This document shows, one piece after another, positions 45,901 through 52,966 of a stretch of DNA of 64,000 nt. The stretch's first letter is position 1. The number at the start of each line of letters is the position of its first letter. Under the pieces are notes generated by a model. The model searched no databases, had not been told where the DNA came from, and was given only the letters and a program-made list of their open reading frames with translations. The stretch is taken from assembly GCF_035474595.1 (NCBI RefSeq), contig NZ_DATIND010000116.1, forward strand, positions 17,364-81,363, written 5' to 3'. This stretch comes from Longimicrobium sp. Lineage in GTDB: Bacteria > Gemmatimonadota > Gemmatimonadetes > Longimicrobiales > Longimicrobiaceae. Made by a program: the position numbers and the translations under genes.

Positions 45901-48900
45901 ACCTGGCCCGGTGGCGCGCCGACGGCACGCTGGAGTACCTGGGCCGCATCGACCAGCAGGTGAAGATCCGCGGCTTCCGCATCGAGCCGGGCGAGGTCGA
46001 GGCCGTCCTCCTGGCGCAGCCCGGCGTGGCCCAGGCGGCGGTGGTCGTCCGCGGCGAGGGCGACGACGCGGCGCTGGTGGGCTACTTCGTCCCCAGCGGG
46101 ATCGCTCCCGCGCACTCCACGCTCCGCGACGCGCTGAAGCAGCATCTCCCCGAGCACATGGTGCCGGCCGCGTTCGTCGCGCTGGACCGCATCCCGCTGA
46201 CGGCCAACGGCAAGCTGGACGGCGGGGCGCTTCCCGAGCCCCAGGCCGCCGGCGCCGAGGCGGGAGAGGCGTTCGTGGCGCCGCGCACGCCGGTGGAGGA
46301 GGTGCTGGCCGGGATCTGGTGCGAGGTGCTGGGTGCCGAGCGCGTGGGCGCGCTGGACAACTTCTTCGACCTCGGTGGACACTCGCTGCTGGCCATGCGG
46401 GTGATCTCGCGGGCGCGGCAGGCGTTCGGGACCGAGCTGCCGCAGCGCTTCCTGTTCGAGTCGCCCACGGTGGCGGAGCTGGCCGGACGCGTGGAGGCGC
46501 TGAGGAGTGCCGGCGCTCCCGTGGCGCCGCCCATCGAACCCGCCCCCAGGACGGACCCGCCGCCGCTGTCGTTCGCGCAGCAGCAGCTCTGGCTGCTGGA
46601 CCGCATCGATCCGGGCAGCGCGGCCTACAACATGTCCTTCGCGCTGCGCCTGCGCGGCGCACTCGACGTGCCGGCGCTGAGAGACAGCCTGGACGCGCTG
46701 GTGCGGCGGCACGAGACGCTGCGGACCACGTTCGGCTTCCAGGACGGCAACCCCGGCCCGGTGCAGGTGATCCACCCGCCGGCGCCGGTGCCGCTACCGG
46801 TGGTGGAGCTGGGCCAGGCTTCCGCCGCGGCACGGGAGCGGGAGGCGGAGCGGCAGGCCGCCGCGGAGGCGCTGCGGCCCTTCGACCTGGCCTCCGGCCC
46901 GCTCCTGCGCACCCTGCTGCTGCGCCTGGCGGACGACGACCACGTGCTCTGCATCGGCCTGCATCACATCGCCAGCGACGCATGGAGCATGCAGGTGCTG
47001 GTGCGCGAGGTCTCCACGCTCTACGCCGCGTTCGCCCGGGGCGAGGCGCCCTGTCTGCCGGAGCTTCCGGTGCAGTACGCCGACTTTGCCGTCTGGCAGC
47101 GCGCCTGGCTGCGGGACGAGAGCCTGGAGGCGCATCTCTCCTACTGGCGGGACCGCCTTTCGGCTGCGCCGCCCCTGCTGGAGCTCCCGGTCGATCGTCC
47201 TCGCGCCGTGGGGCAGAGCCCGCGTGCGGCGGCGCACGCGTTCGTCCTGGGGCCCGAGCTGTCGCGGAAGCTGCGGGAGCTGTCGCGCCGCGAGGGAGCG
47301 ACGCTGTTCATGACGCTGCTGGCGGGGTGGCAGGCGCTGCTGGGCCGCTATGCCGGGCAGCACGACGTGGTCGTGGGCACCCCCGTCGCGGACCGGGGCC
47401 GGCGCGAGGTGGAGGGGCTGATCGGCTTCTTCGTCAACATGCTGCCCTTGCGGACGGAGCTGGCCGCGGAGCTCACCTGGCGGGAGTTGCTGGCGCGGGT
47501 CCGCGAGGGGGCGCTGGGGGCGTACGACCACCAGGAGCTGCCGTTCGAGCGGCTGGTCGAGGAGCTGGGCGTGGCGCGCAGCCTGACGCACACCCCCCTC
47601 TTCCAGTCGACCTTCGCCCTGCACCGCGAGGGCAGGTGGCACGAGGGGCTGCGGCTGGGCGAGGTGGCGGTGGAGCCGTTCGGCGGCGGCGAGCGCGTGG
47701 CCAAGTTCGACCTGGACCTGGTCGTCACCGAGGACGGGGAGACCCTGGACGCAGTGCTCGTCTACCGGGCGGCGCTCTTCGACGCCGCCACGATGGCGCG
47801 CCTGGCGGGACACCTGGAGAGCGTGCTGGAGGCGATGGCGTCCGGCCCGGAGCGGCGCCTGGCGGAGCTGTCGCTGCTGCGCGGAGCCGAGCGCTCGCAG
47901 GTGCTCGAGGCGTGGAACGCCACCGTGCGGCCGTACCCGGCAGGCGTGTGCCTGCACCAGCTGTTCGCCGCGCAGGCGAGCCGCACGCCGGACGCCCCCG
48001 CGCTCTTCTGGGGGGACGAGCGGGTGACGTACGCCGAACTGGAGCGCCGGTCCGGCCGGATGGCCGCCGCCCTGCGGGGGCGCGGCGTGGGGCCGGAGAC
48101 GCGCGTGGGCGTGTGCATGCACCGCACGCCGGAGCTGGTGGTCGCGCTTCTCGGTGTCCTGAGGGCCGGGGGCGCGTACGTGCCCATGGACCCCGCCTAC
48201 CCCCGGGAGCGGCTGCGCTACATGCTGGCCGACTCGGGCGCGGCGCTCCTCCTGGCCGACGCTGCCGCGGCCGAGCGGCTGGGCGAGTGCGGGGTGGAGG
48301 TGGTGCGCCCGGACGCAGCCGGCGCGGCCGGCACCCCGGAAGAACCGCACGCCCCGGTGCACCCGGAGAACCTGGCGTACGTCGTCTACACCTCGGGATC
48401 CACGGGCACGCCCAAGGGCGTGCTCGGGACCCACCGGGCCATCCTCAACCGCTTCGCCTGGGGGTGGAGCGAGTACCCGTTCGCGCCCGGCGAGGTATGC
48501 TGCCAGAAGTCCTCCCTGGCCTTCGTGGACTCGGTGGTGGAGGTCTTCGCGCCGCTGCTGGCCGGCGTTCCCTCGGTGCTCGCCCCGGACGAGGACGCCC
48601 GCGACCCCGAGGCGCTCGCCGCCATCCTTTCGCGGCACGGCGTGACGCGGATCGTCCTGGTTCCCTCCCTCCTGCGGGCGCTGCTCGACCGGTACCCGCG
48701 GCTGGGCGAGCGCTGCCCGCGCCTGCGGGTGGTGGTGAGCGGCGGCGAGACGCTCCCTCCCGAGCTGGCCCGCCGCTTCGCGAAGGCGGTTCCCGGGGCG
48801 GTCCTCCTGAACGTGTACGGGATGTCCGAGGCGGCCTCGGAAAGCACCCACCATCCGCTCCGCTCGGCCGGCGATGCCCCGGGCGAGCGGGTCTCCGTCG

Positions 48901-51092
48901 GCCGCCCGATCTGGAACACGCGGATGTACGTGGTGGGCGCGGGGATGGAGCCGGTGCCGGTGGGGGCCCCGGGGGAGCTGTACCTGGCCGGCGACGGGCT
49001 GGCGCGGGGGTACATCGGGCGCCCGGCGGCAACGGCGGAGCGCTTCGTCCCCGACCCCTTCGCCAGCACCCCCGGGGAGCGCCTGTACCGGACGGGCGAC
49101 CGGGCGCGGTGGACGGCGAACGGGGAGCTGGAATACCTGGGCCGGTCCGACCACCAGGTGAAGGTGCGGGGCATCCGCATCGAGCTGGGCGAAATCGAGG
49201 CCGCGATGCGGGCGCACCCGGCGGTGCGCGATGCGGTGGCCGTGGTGCGGGACCGTGCCCCGGGTGACCAGCGGCTCGTGGCGTACGTCGTTGCCGGCGA
49301 GGGGGAGGGGCTCTCCCCGGCGGAGTTGCGGGCGCACCTGGGGGCGCAGCTGCCGGAGTACATGGTGCCGGGTGCCATCGTCACGCTGGAGCGCATGCCG
49401 CTGACCGGCAGCGGAAAAGCCGACCGGCGGGCGCTGCCGCCGCCGCAGTGGGACGCGGAGCTCGCGTACGTGGCGCCGCGGACAGCCACGGAGGATCTTC
49501 TGGCGGGGATCTGGGCAGAGGTGCTGCGCCACGAGCGCGTCGGCGTGCACGACGACTTCTTCGAGCTGGGAGGGCACTCGCTGCTGGCCACGCGCGTGGT
49601 CTCGCGGATCCGGGAGGTGCTTGCCGTCGAGGTGCCGCTGCGCGCAATCTTCCAGGGCCCTACCGTGGCGGAGCTGGCCGGGCGGGTGGATGCGCTGCGG
49701 CGCGCGGGGCTCCCGGCGCTGCCGCCGGTGGTTCCCGCCGGGCGCACGGGGCCCTACCCGCTTTCGTTCTCGCAGGAGCGGCTCTGGCTTCTGGACCGGC
49801 TGCAGCCCGGGAACGCGCTGTACAACCTTCCCTGCGCGCTCCGGCTGGACGGCGCGCTGGACCGGGCCGCGCTCCAGCGCGCCCTTGGCGAGGTCGTGCG
49901 GCGGCACGGAGCGCTCCGCACGGTGTTCGGCGAGCAGGAGGGAGAGGCGGTGCAGGTCGTCGTTCCCTTCGACGGCTTCCCGTTGCCGGTGGAGGACCTC
50001 ACGGGCCTGGACGAAGCGGAGCGTGCGGCGGAGACGAGGTGCCGGTGCGCCGCGGAGGCGGCGCTTCCCTTCGACCTCTCGACCGGTCCGCTCCTCCGCG
50101 CCAAGCTGCTGCGGCTGGGCCGCGAGGAGCACGTGCTGATGCTCACCCTGCACCACATCGTCACCGACGGATGGAGCACGGTCATCTTCTTCCGCGAGCT
50201 CTCCGCGCTGTACGGGGCGTACCGGGAAGGGCGCGAGTCGCCGCTCCCGGAGCTGCCGGTGCAGTACGGCGACTACGCGGTCTGGCAGCGAGGGCACCTG
50301 CAGGGAAGCGCTCTCGAAGGGCAGCTGGCATACTGGAGGACGCATCTCTCGGGCATCCAGGCGCTGCCGGAGCTTCCGACCGACCATCCCCGCCCGGCGG
50401 TACAGACCTTCCAGGGCGCCTACCTGCCCGTCCGGCTTTCCGCCGAGCTCACCGGGCGGCTGGAGGCATTGGCGCGCCGCGAGGGCCTGACCCTGTTCAT
50501 GGTGCTGCTGGGAAGCTTCCAGGTGCTGCTGAGCAGGTATTCCGGGAGCGACGACGTCGTGGTCGGCAGCCCGGCCGCCGGCCGGACACGGCGCGAGGTG
50601 GAGGGGCTGATCGGATTCTTCGTCAACACGCTCGTGCTGCGTGCCCACTTCGGCGGCGATCCCACGGTGCTCGAGGCGCTAAGGCGCGTGCGCGAGGCCA
50701 CGCTGGGCGCGTTCGAGCACCAGGAGGTGCCTTTCGCCAGGCTGGTGGCCGAGCTCAGGCCGGAGCGCACCCTCAGCCCCGCGCCCCTGTTCCAGGCCAG
50801 CTTCGCCCTGCAGAACAACGAGCGCTACCACTTCGGCCTGGAGGGGCTGAGCGTCCGGTGGGCCGACGTGGTGATCCAGACGTCCAAGTTCGACCTCTGC
50901 CTGGACCTGGCGGAAACCTCCCACGGGCTGGAGGGCCGGCTGATCTACAGCACGGAGCTGTTCGAGCGACCCACGATCGTCCGTATGCTGGGGCACCTGG
51001 AGCAGCTCCTCGCCCAGGTCGCCGGGAGCGCCGACGTGCGACTCTCGGAGCTGGCACTGGCCGACGAGGCCGAGCGCGGGCAGGCCGTGTAG
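36957..51092 (+). CDS. NRPS-2: (C-A-PCP)x4 with an unpaired terminal C domain
   Basis: 4711 residues. Module 1: C1 15-458 (HHILLDG, H147), A1 470-972, PCP1 S1019. Module 2: C2 1083-1525 (HHALLDGW, H1216), A2 1540-2035, PCP2 S2078. Module 3: C3 2137-2570 (HHIVSDG, H2269), A3 2595-3087, PCP3 S3143. Module 4: C4 3200-3640 (HHIASDA, H3336), A4 3665-4155, PCP4 S4208. Then C5 4267-4705 (HHIVTDG, H4399) and stop, with no A, PCP or thioesterase. PheA-aligned codes: A1 DFWNVGMVHK (Thr), A2 DAWPVGLVDK (unassigned, Gln-like), A3 DFWSVGMVHK (Thr), A4 VDVVVGVSEK (no Asp235; beta or other non-alpha amino acid). C1 and C2 begin with PLQ/PVQ-x-MLF, unlike C3-C5 (FAQxxLWLLDR type). C5 probably docks NRPS-1. 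Confidence 0.9.
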   Translation: MSTTIVEPVRRTDSYPLSPLQHGMLFQTLLAPGSGINVEQVVCRMREPVDPGALERAWSRAVQRHDVLRTRFRWADVQDPLQVVVPEVRLAIAQHDCAGLPPSGQEARLHRYLAEDRARGFDLAQAPAMRLALFRMAGGYVLVWSFHHILLDGKSVAHVLEEVFAAYDGAGEETETPERRPFRDHVAWLRERDAAADEAYWSGLLGGLPAPAAMPAGRSAPRDAAAEPAAGERELRLSAGVTGALRAFEREQGVWLNTLVQGAWALLLGRYTGSDEAVFGVVRGGRGAAAEGADAMVGLLINTVPFRVPLPACTPVIEWLDEIGERTAALLSHEHAALADIRRWAGFPPGVELFDTVVNFQPQPFDAALRALGGKWGGRELRILRHPGFPLTVEVAAEERLRVRIHYDADRFDAAWVDRLLGHFARLLEEMVADPGRPLSRLPLIGPAEREALLAAGRAVRSFPVAESIGRRFERRAAERPDASAVTFAGATLSYGELNARANRVAHRLRALGVGAGTRVGIAMERSAELVVAVLAVLKAGGAYVPVDPAYPAERTAFVFGDAGAAVLVTTSDLLPRLAGFGGAVLCVDAEAGAIARESGENPAAGPGPESLAYVIYTSGSTGKPKGVQVTHANVVRLFDATEEWFGFGAGDVWTLFHSPAFDFSVWEIWGALLYGGRLVVVPFLTTRSPGDFHRLLVDEGVTVLNQTPSAFRQLVAADLALGADPSALRLRHVVLGGEALDPRALRPWMDRHGDERPRLVNMYGITETTVHVTHRVVTRADLERAWSPIGVPIPDLSLYLLDRNLEPVPPGAPGELFVGGAGVARGYLNRPELTDERFIRDPFQAGAGGRLYRTGDRARRLADGELEYLGRNDQQVKVRGFRIEPGEIEAALAAHPGVAHAAVIARGDAGGQQLVAYVAAPPGAPAPGAAELRAHVAAILPEHMVPAAFVALDALPLTGNGKLDRDALPAPDAGAAARAPYAEPRSHAEAALAEAWAEVLGVDRVGIDDNYFALGGDSIRSVRLVAAAGRRGLLLSIPQIFRHQTLRELAAAGVCAGAAPAPRAEPFGLLDPEARRGLPDDVEDAYPASPVQLAMLFHTERDPASLLYQNLNAYRVHTRFDEAAMREALRVVAARHPVLRTSFDLAATPEPLQRVHRGVEIPLAVADLRHLDPAGQDAWMDREKGRGFDWTVPPLLRFHVHLLRDDAFRLILAEHHALLDGWSVASLVTELVRVFTALRDGVAPPVGPPPAARFRDFVALEREAVGSDASREFWRRMVDDAPPATLPPREGEEGEPAPDEAPCLWVDLPAETQAGLRRVASDAGVPLKTVLLAAHVRVLALMAGRGDVVTGYVTSGRPELEDGDRVLGVFLNTVPLRVRMEGETWRELVRRAWAAEESVLPHRRFPLAEIVREAGGRTPFEAAFNFSHFHVYDALAGGGVRLEADGFFQKTEVPLFAGASVGFADGALRLQLDYDPARLSAARARAIARWYSRALAALAARPDARWDEADLLDEPELRLVLGEWNRTDTDDPAASPVHRLFEAQVERAPDAVSVVCEGRALTRAELNLRANRLAHRLIALGVGPEARVGICMERSPELVVSILAVLKAGGGYVPLNPAHPAERLETMLADAAVAVLLTQETLRASLPSRAGLEVLSVDGEWARAAGERAENPESRADPRNLAYVIYTSGSTGTPKGVAIEHAALANEMRWSLGDLALDEADRVLQVAPATFDASVWELLAPLLAGGRLVLARHDGERDPQYLAQTLRSQEITVLPLVPSLLRALLEEPEFGRCTSLRYVVCGGEALPGELCRRLSELLPQARLVNLYGPSECCVDACVHRCAEDDVHAAVVPIGRPVPNTRSFVLDAGLRPVPVGVPGELCIGGAQVGRGYVGRPGLTAERFVPDPFCTSPGARLYRSGDRVRWRSGGTLEFLGREDAQVKVRGFRVEAGEVEAALRRHPDVRECAVVAREDAAGGRRLVAYVEGEADGAVLRAHLRRSLPEYMIPGAFVVLGRLPLTPSGKLDRKALPDPGDVPATRRHVPPRTPAEEGVAAIWAEVLGRGPVGVDDDFFELGGHSLLAARVVSRVRARFGVGLTVRALFEAPTVEALARAVDAERAGASDPEGAIPCVRRDRPLPLSAAQTRLWVLDRLHPGLPLYNVTAARRLSGPLDTDALAAALSGVVLRHEPLRTVFRAVDGEPEQRVLPAAPVPLPLEDLSALPGAGREAAAAERLRRWAGTPFDLERGPLFRAALLRLGPEEHVLFLAMHHIVSDGWSMGILFGELSALYAARRGGGEAALPGLPVQYADYSAWQREKLSGGPLEEQVAWWRARLAGAPTRLELPTDRPRPAAQSYRGALHRFTLPAALADALEALARREGATLYMVLLAAFQLLLARYARQEEVVVGSPVANRSRPEVEGLVGFFTNTLALRTILSGGPTFRGLVARVRETTLDAYAHQEVPFEKLVEELHPERSLGHNPLFQAFFALQNTSAGELRLPGITVRPVETGGGTAKFDLSLFLARGDDGLEGMIEYATDLFDAATIERTAGHLRVLLDGAVAHPGRPALALPVVGPAERETIVRQWSGAGEHCPAGGALHQRFEAQAAARPDAVAVTCEGVSLTYAALNARANRLARRLRALGVVTESRVGLVAGRSLDLVTGILAILKAGGAYVALDPAYPAERLAYMAADAGIRVLLAQSSLRDRVPAGDLEVVPLEDVPADEIADDPGVAVDPSNLAYVVYTSGSTGRPKGVGVTHGNVLRLFDCTAKSFGFGPGDVWTLFHSCAFDFSVWETWGALLYGGRVVVVPFDVSRDPVAFRALLARERVTSLSQTPSAFRALARVDEDAAEPLRHLRLVVFGGEALQYESLRGWLDRYGPKRPRLTNMYGITETTVHVTWHTVTGAELRDPAAGSRVGVPIPDLRAYVLDPSGDPTPIGVPGELHVGGAGLARGYLGRSSLTAGRFVPDPFSGRAGARLYRSGDLARWRADGTLEYLGRIDQQVKIRGFRIEPGEVEAVLLAQPGVAQAAVVVRGEGDDAALVGYFVPSGIAPAHSTLRDALKQHLPEHMVPAAFVALDRIPLTANGKLDGGALPEPQAAGAEAGEAFVAPRTPVEEVLAGIWCEVLGAERVGALDNFFDLGGHSLLAMRVISRARQAFGTELPQRFLFESPTVAELAGRVEALRSAGAPVAPPIEPAPRTDPPPLSFAQQQLWLLDRIDPGSAAYNMSFALRLRGALDVPALRDSLDALVRRHETLRTTFGFQDGNPGPVQVIHPPAPVPLPVVELGQASAAAREREAERQAAAEALRPFDLASGPLLRTLLLRLADDDHVLCIGLHHIASDAWSMQVLVREVSTLYAAFARGEAPCLPELPVQYADFAVWQRAWLRDESLEAHLSYWRDRLSAAPPLLELPVDRPRAVGQSPRAAAHAFVLGPELSRKLRELSRREGATLFMTLLAGWQALLGRYAGQHDVVVGTPVADRGRREVEGLIGFFVNMLPLRTELAAELTWRELLARVREGALGAYDHQELPFERLVEELGVARSLTHTPLFQSTFALHREGRWHEGLRLGEVAVEPFGGGERVAKFDLDLVVTEDGETLDAVLVYRAALFDAATMARLAGHLESVLEAMASGPERRLAELSLLRGAERSQVLEAWNATVRPYPAGVCLHQLFAAQASRTPDAPALFWGDERVTYAELERRSGRMAAALRGRGVGPETRVGVCMHRTPELVVALLGVLRAGGAYVPMDPAYPRERLRYMLADSGAALLLADAAAAERLGECGVEVVRPDAAGAAGTPEEPHAPVHPENLAYVVYTSGSTGTPKGVLGTHRAILNRFAWGWSEYPFAPGEVCCQKSSLAFVDSVVEVFAPLLAGVPSVLAPDEDARDPEALAAILSRHGVTRIVLVPSLLRALLDRYPRLGERCPRLRVVVSGGETLPPELARRFAKAVPGAVLLNVYGMSEAASESTHHPLRSAGDAPGERVSVGRPIWNTRMYVVGAGMEPVPVGAPGELYLAGDGLARGYIGRPAATAERFVPDPFASTPGERLYRTGDRARWTANGELEYLGRSDHQVKVRGIRIELGEIEAAMRAHPAVRDAVAVVRDRAPGDQRLVAYVVAGEGEGLSPAELRAHLGAQLPEYMVPGAIVTLERMPLTGSGKADRRALPPPQWDAELAYVAPRTATEDLLAGIWAEVLRHERVGVHDDFFELGGHSLLATRVVSRIREVLAVEVPLRAIFQGPTVAELAGRVDALRRAGLPALPPVVPAGRTGPYPLSFSQERLWLLDRLQPGNALYNLPCALRLDGALDRAALQRALGEVVRRHGALRTVFGEQEGEAVQVVVPFDGFPLPVEDLTGLDEAERAAETRCRCAAEAALPFDLSTGPLLRAKLLRLGREEHVLMLTLHHIVTDGWSTVIFFRELSALYGAYREGRESPLPELPVQYGDYAVWQRGHLQGSALEGQLAYWRTHLSGIQALPELPTDHPRPAVQTFQGAYLPVRLSAELTGRLEALARREGLTLFMVLLGSFQVLLSRYSGSDDVVVGSPAAGRTRREVEGLIGFFVNTLVLRAHFGGDPTVLEALRRVREATLGAFEHQEVPFARLVAELRPERTLSPAPLFQASFALQNNERYHFGLEGLSVRWADVVIQTSKFDLCLDLAETSHGLEGRLIYSTELFERPTIVRMLGHLEQLLAQVAGSADVRLSELALADEAERGQAV

Positions 51093-51293
51093 GCGGGGGA
51101 CCCGCCGGGAAGCCGCACGGCCCGGTAGTGCCGGCCAGTGCTCCCCGGAGTGCGGCGCGGGCGTTGCGCGCGGGCGGAAGCGGATATGTTCTCTCAAGTG
51201 AATCGCATCAGGAACTCGTGACCAATCCGGCCGTGACGGTCGTCGCGGGCGTCCGTCCGGGCTTCGTTCCACACCACGCCTCTGGAGCGAGCG

Positions 51294-52691
51294 ATGTCGA
51301 TCGTCGAGGAAACCGTGAGCGAGACCCTGAAGCCCGAGACCCTGCGGCAGCTGCGGGCCGGCGCGGCCCTGCACATGGACCATTACGGCGGCCAGCGCTT
51401 CCCGGTCGCCTGCCTGGAGGCGAAGGGGATCCTCCAGCGCGTCGCCGCGCTGGAGGGCCCGCAGGCGGGGCGCGTCTTCGAGCTCGTGGACGCCAGCGGC
51501 GCCTACGCCAGCGCCTGCCTGGGGGCGGGCCATCCCGTCATCAAGCGCGCCCTGTCGGAGGCGGTCGAGCGGGTGGGGTACGTCAGCGACGAGGTCGGCT
51601 CGCTGGAGCGCGCGAAGCTGCTGGACCTGCTGTTCGGCGAGGAGGGGGTGCTCGGCCCCGAGTACCGCGGCGGGCGCTACCACGTGAGCGGCCGCAACTC
51701 GGGCTCGGAGGGGCTGGAGCTGGCGCTCCGCCTGGTGGTGGAGAGCCGGGTCGACCACGGCCGGCGCACCGTCCGCGAAGGGTACGCCGAGCGCCGCACC
51801 ATCCTGGCCTTCGAGGGAGCCTGGCACGGCTGGACCGCGGGCGCCGCATCGCTCCTGAACCGGCCCTACTTCCGCCACGGACTCCCGGAATGGAGCCGGG
51901 AAGGACCGTACGGCCTGGACGTGACGCACATCCCCTTCGGCGAGCCGGGGATGCTGGAAGAGCTCTTCGCCCGCAGCGGGCACACCCTCGCCGCCGTGTT
52001 CGTGGAGCCGGTCCAGGGAGACGCCGGCATCCTGGTTCCGCCCGCCGGCTACCTGCGGCGGCTTTCCGGGCTCTGCCGCGAGCATGGCGTGATCCTGGTG
52101 GCGGACGAGGTGCTCACGTTCGCCAAGACGGGGCGCCTCCTGGCCATGGCCGACGAGCAGGGCCCGATCCCGGCGGACGTCACGGTGGTGGGGAAGAGCC
52201 TCGGGATGGGCGTGCTCTCCACCTCGCTGGTGATCGCCCGCCGCGAGCTCACGGTGCGGCCGATCGGGGCGGTGACCACCTCCGACCTGCGCCCCCTCAC
52301 CTGCGCGGTGATCCGCCGCGGGCTGGAGCACATCGTGGATGAGGGGCTGCTGGAGCGCTCCCGCGTGCTGGGCGCGGAGTTCCGCGAACTCCTCCGCAGC
52401 GAGATCGTGGAGCGCTTTCCCGAGGTCTACACCGAGGTGCGCGGGCTGGGCTATCTGAACGGGATCGAGGTCACGGAGAGGGTTGCGCCGGCCGTCACCG
52501 CGCTCCGCGGCAGGCTGGTGGAACACGGAGTGTACACGGAGAGCATGGCCGGAGTCCGCCGCTCCGGCGGGCTGCGGCGCATCTACCCCTGCGTCCGCCT
52601 CGCGCCCCCGCTCATCACCACCCGTGAGGACCTCGGCCGCATCGTGGAGCATCTCCGCGCCGGCACGGAAGCCTTCGTCCGGCACGGGTGA
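51294..52691 (+). CDS. Class III PLP aminotransferase
   Basis: 465 residues, fold-type I class III (GABA/ornithine/glutamate-semialdehyde group). Seen: FELVDASGAYASACLGAGHP, the pyridine-ring Asp in VILVADEVLTFAKTG, and the Schiff-base lysine K301 in VVGKSLGMG. These enzymes transfer amino groups to terminal aldehydes or ketones. With the adjacent amidinotransferase it could make a primary amine that is then guanidinylated, or transaminate the aldehyde released by the NRPS reductase. GGAG lies upstream of the ATG. The 201-bp gap after NRPS-2 and the 275-bp gap before the next gene show no gene. Confidence 0.85.
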   Translation: MSIVEETVSETLKPETLRQLRAGAALHMDHYGGQRFPVACLEAKGILQRVAALEGPQAGRVFELVDASGAYASACLGAGHPVIKRALSEAVERVGYVSDEVGSLERAKLLDLLFGEEGVLGPEYRGGRYHVSGRNSGSEGLELALRLVVESRVDHGRRTVREGYAERRTILAFEGAWHGWTAGAASLLNRPYFRHGLPEWSREGPYGLDVTHIPFGEPGMLEELFARSGHTLAAVFVEPVQGDAGILVPPAGYLRRLSGLCREHGVILVADEVLTFAKTGRLLAMADEQGPIPADVTVVGKSLGMGVLSTSLVIARRELTVRPIGAVTTSDLRPLTCAVIRRGLEHIVDEGLLERSRVLGAEFRELLRSEIVERFPEVYTEVRGLGYLNGIEVTERVAPAVTALRGRLVEHGVYTESMAGVRRSGGLRRIYPCVRLAPPLITTREDLGRIVEHLRAGTEAFVRHG

Positions 52692-52966
52692 CGCATGGGC
52701 GGGGGGCGGACCGCGGCGGATGCGGAGCTTCTGCGCGCGTGGAATCCTTGCGCCGGCGATTGTCCTGCTACCGCCCGGGACAGGGGATACCGCTTGCCGC
52801 TCATCCACGGGCCGGAAGAGAGTCCATGATGTATGTCCGATCGTCGCGCCTTTCGCTACATCAGGCGAGAGGCGCCATGTGGAACGCGGGGGATCGGCCG
52901 TCCGGGCGGGTGAGAGCGCCCGCCCCAGCATCCCAACCTCCCGCATAAGACCCGGTAAGACGTCGA

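Noticed and set aside
50930..51092. A thioesterase domain at the end of NRPS-2
   Set aside because: The protein stops right after the last C-domain region; no GxSxG motif follows.
52692..52966. An 86-codon plus-strand frame (52688-52948) between the aminotransferase and amidinotransferase genes
   Set aside because: Arg/Ser/Pro-rich, no ribosome site, overlaps the preceding stop by chance; no support as a gene.
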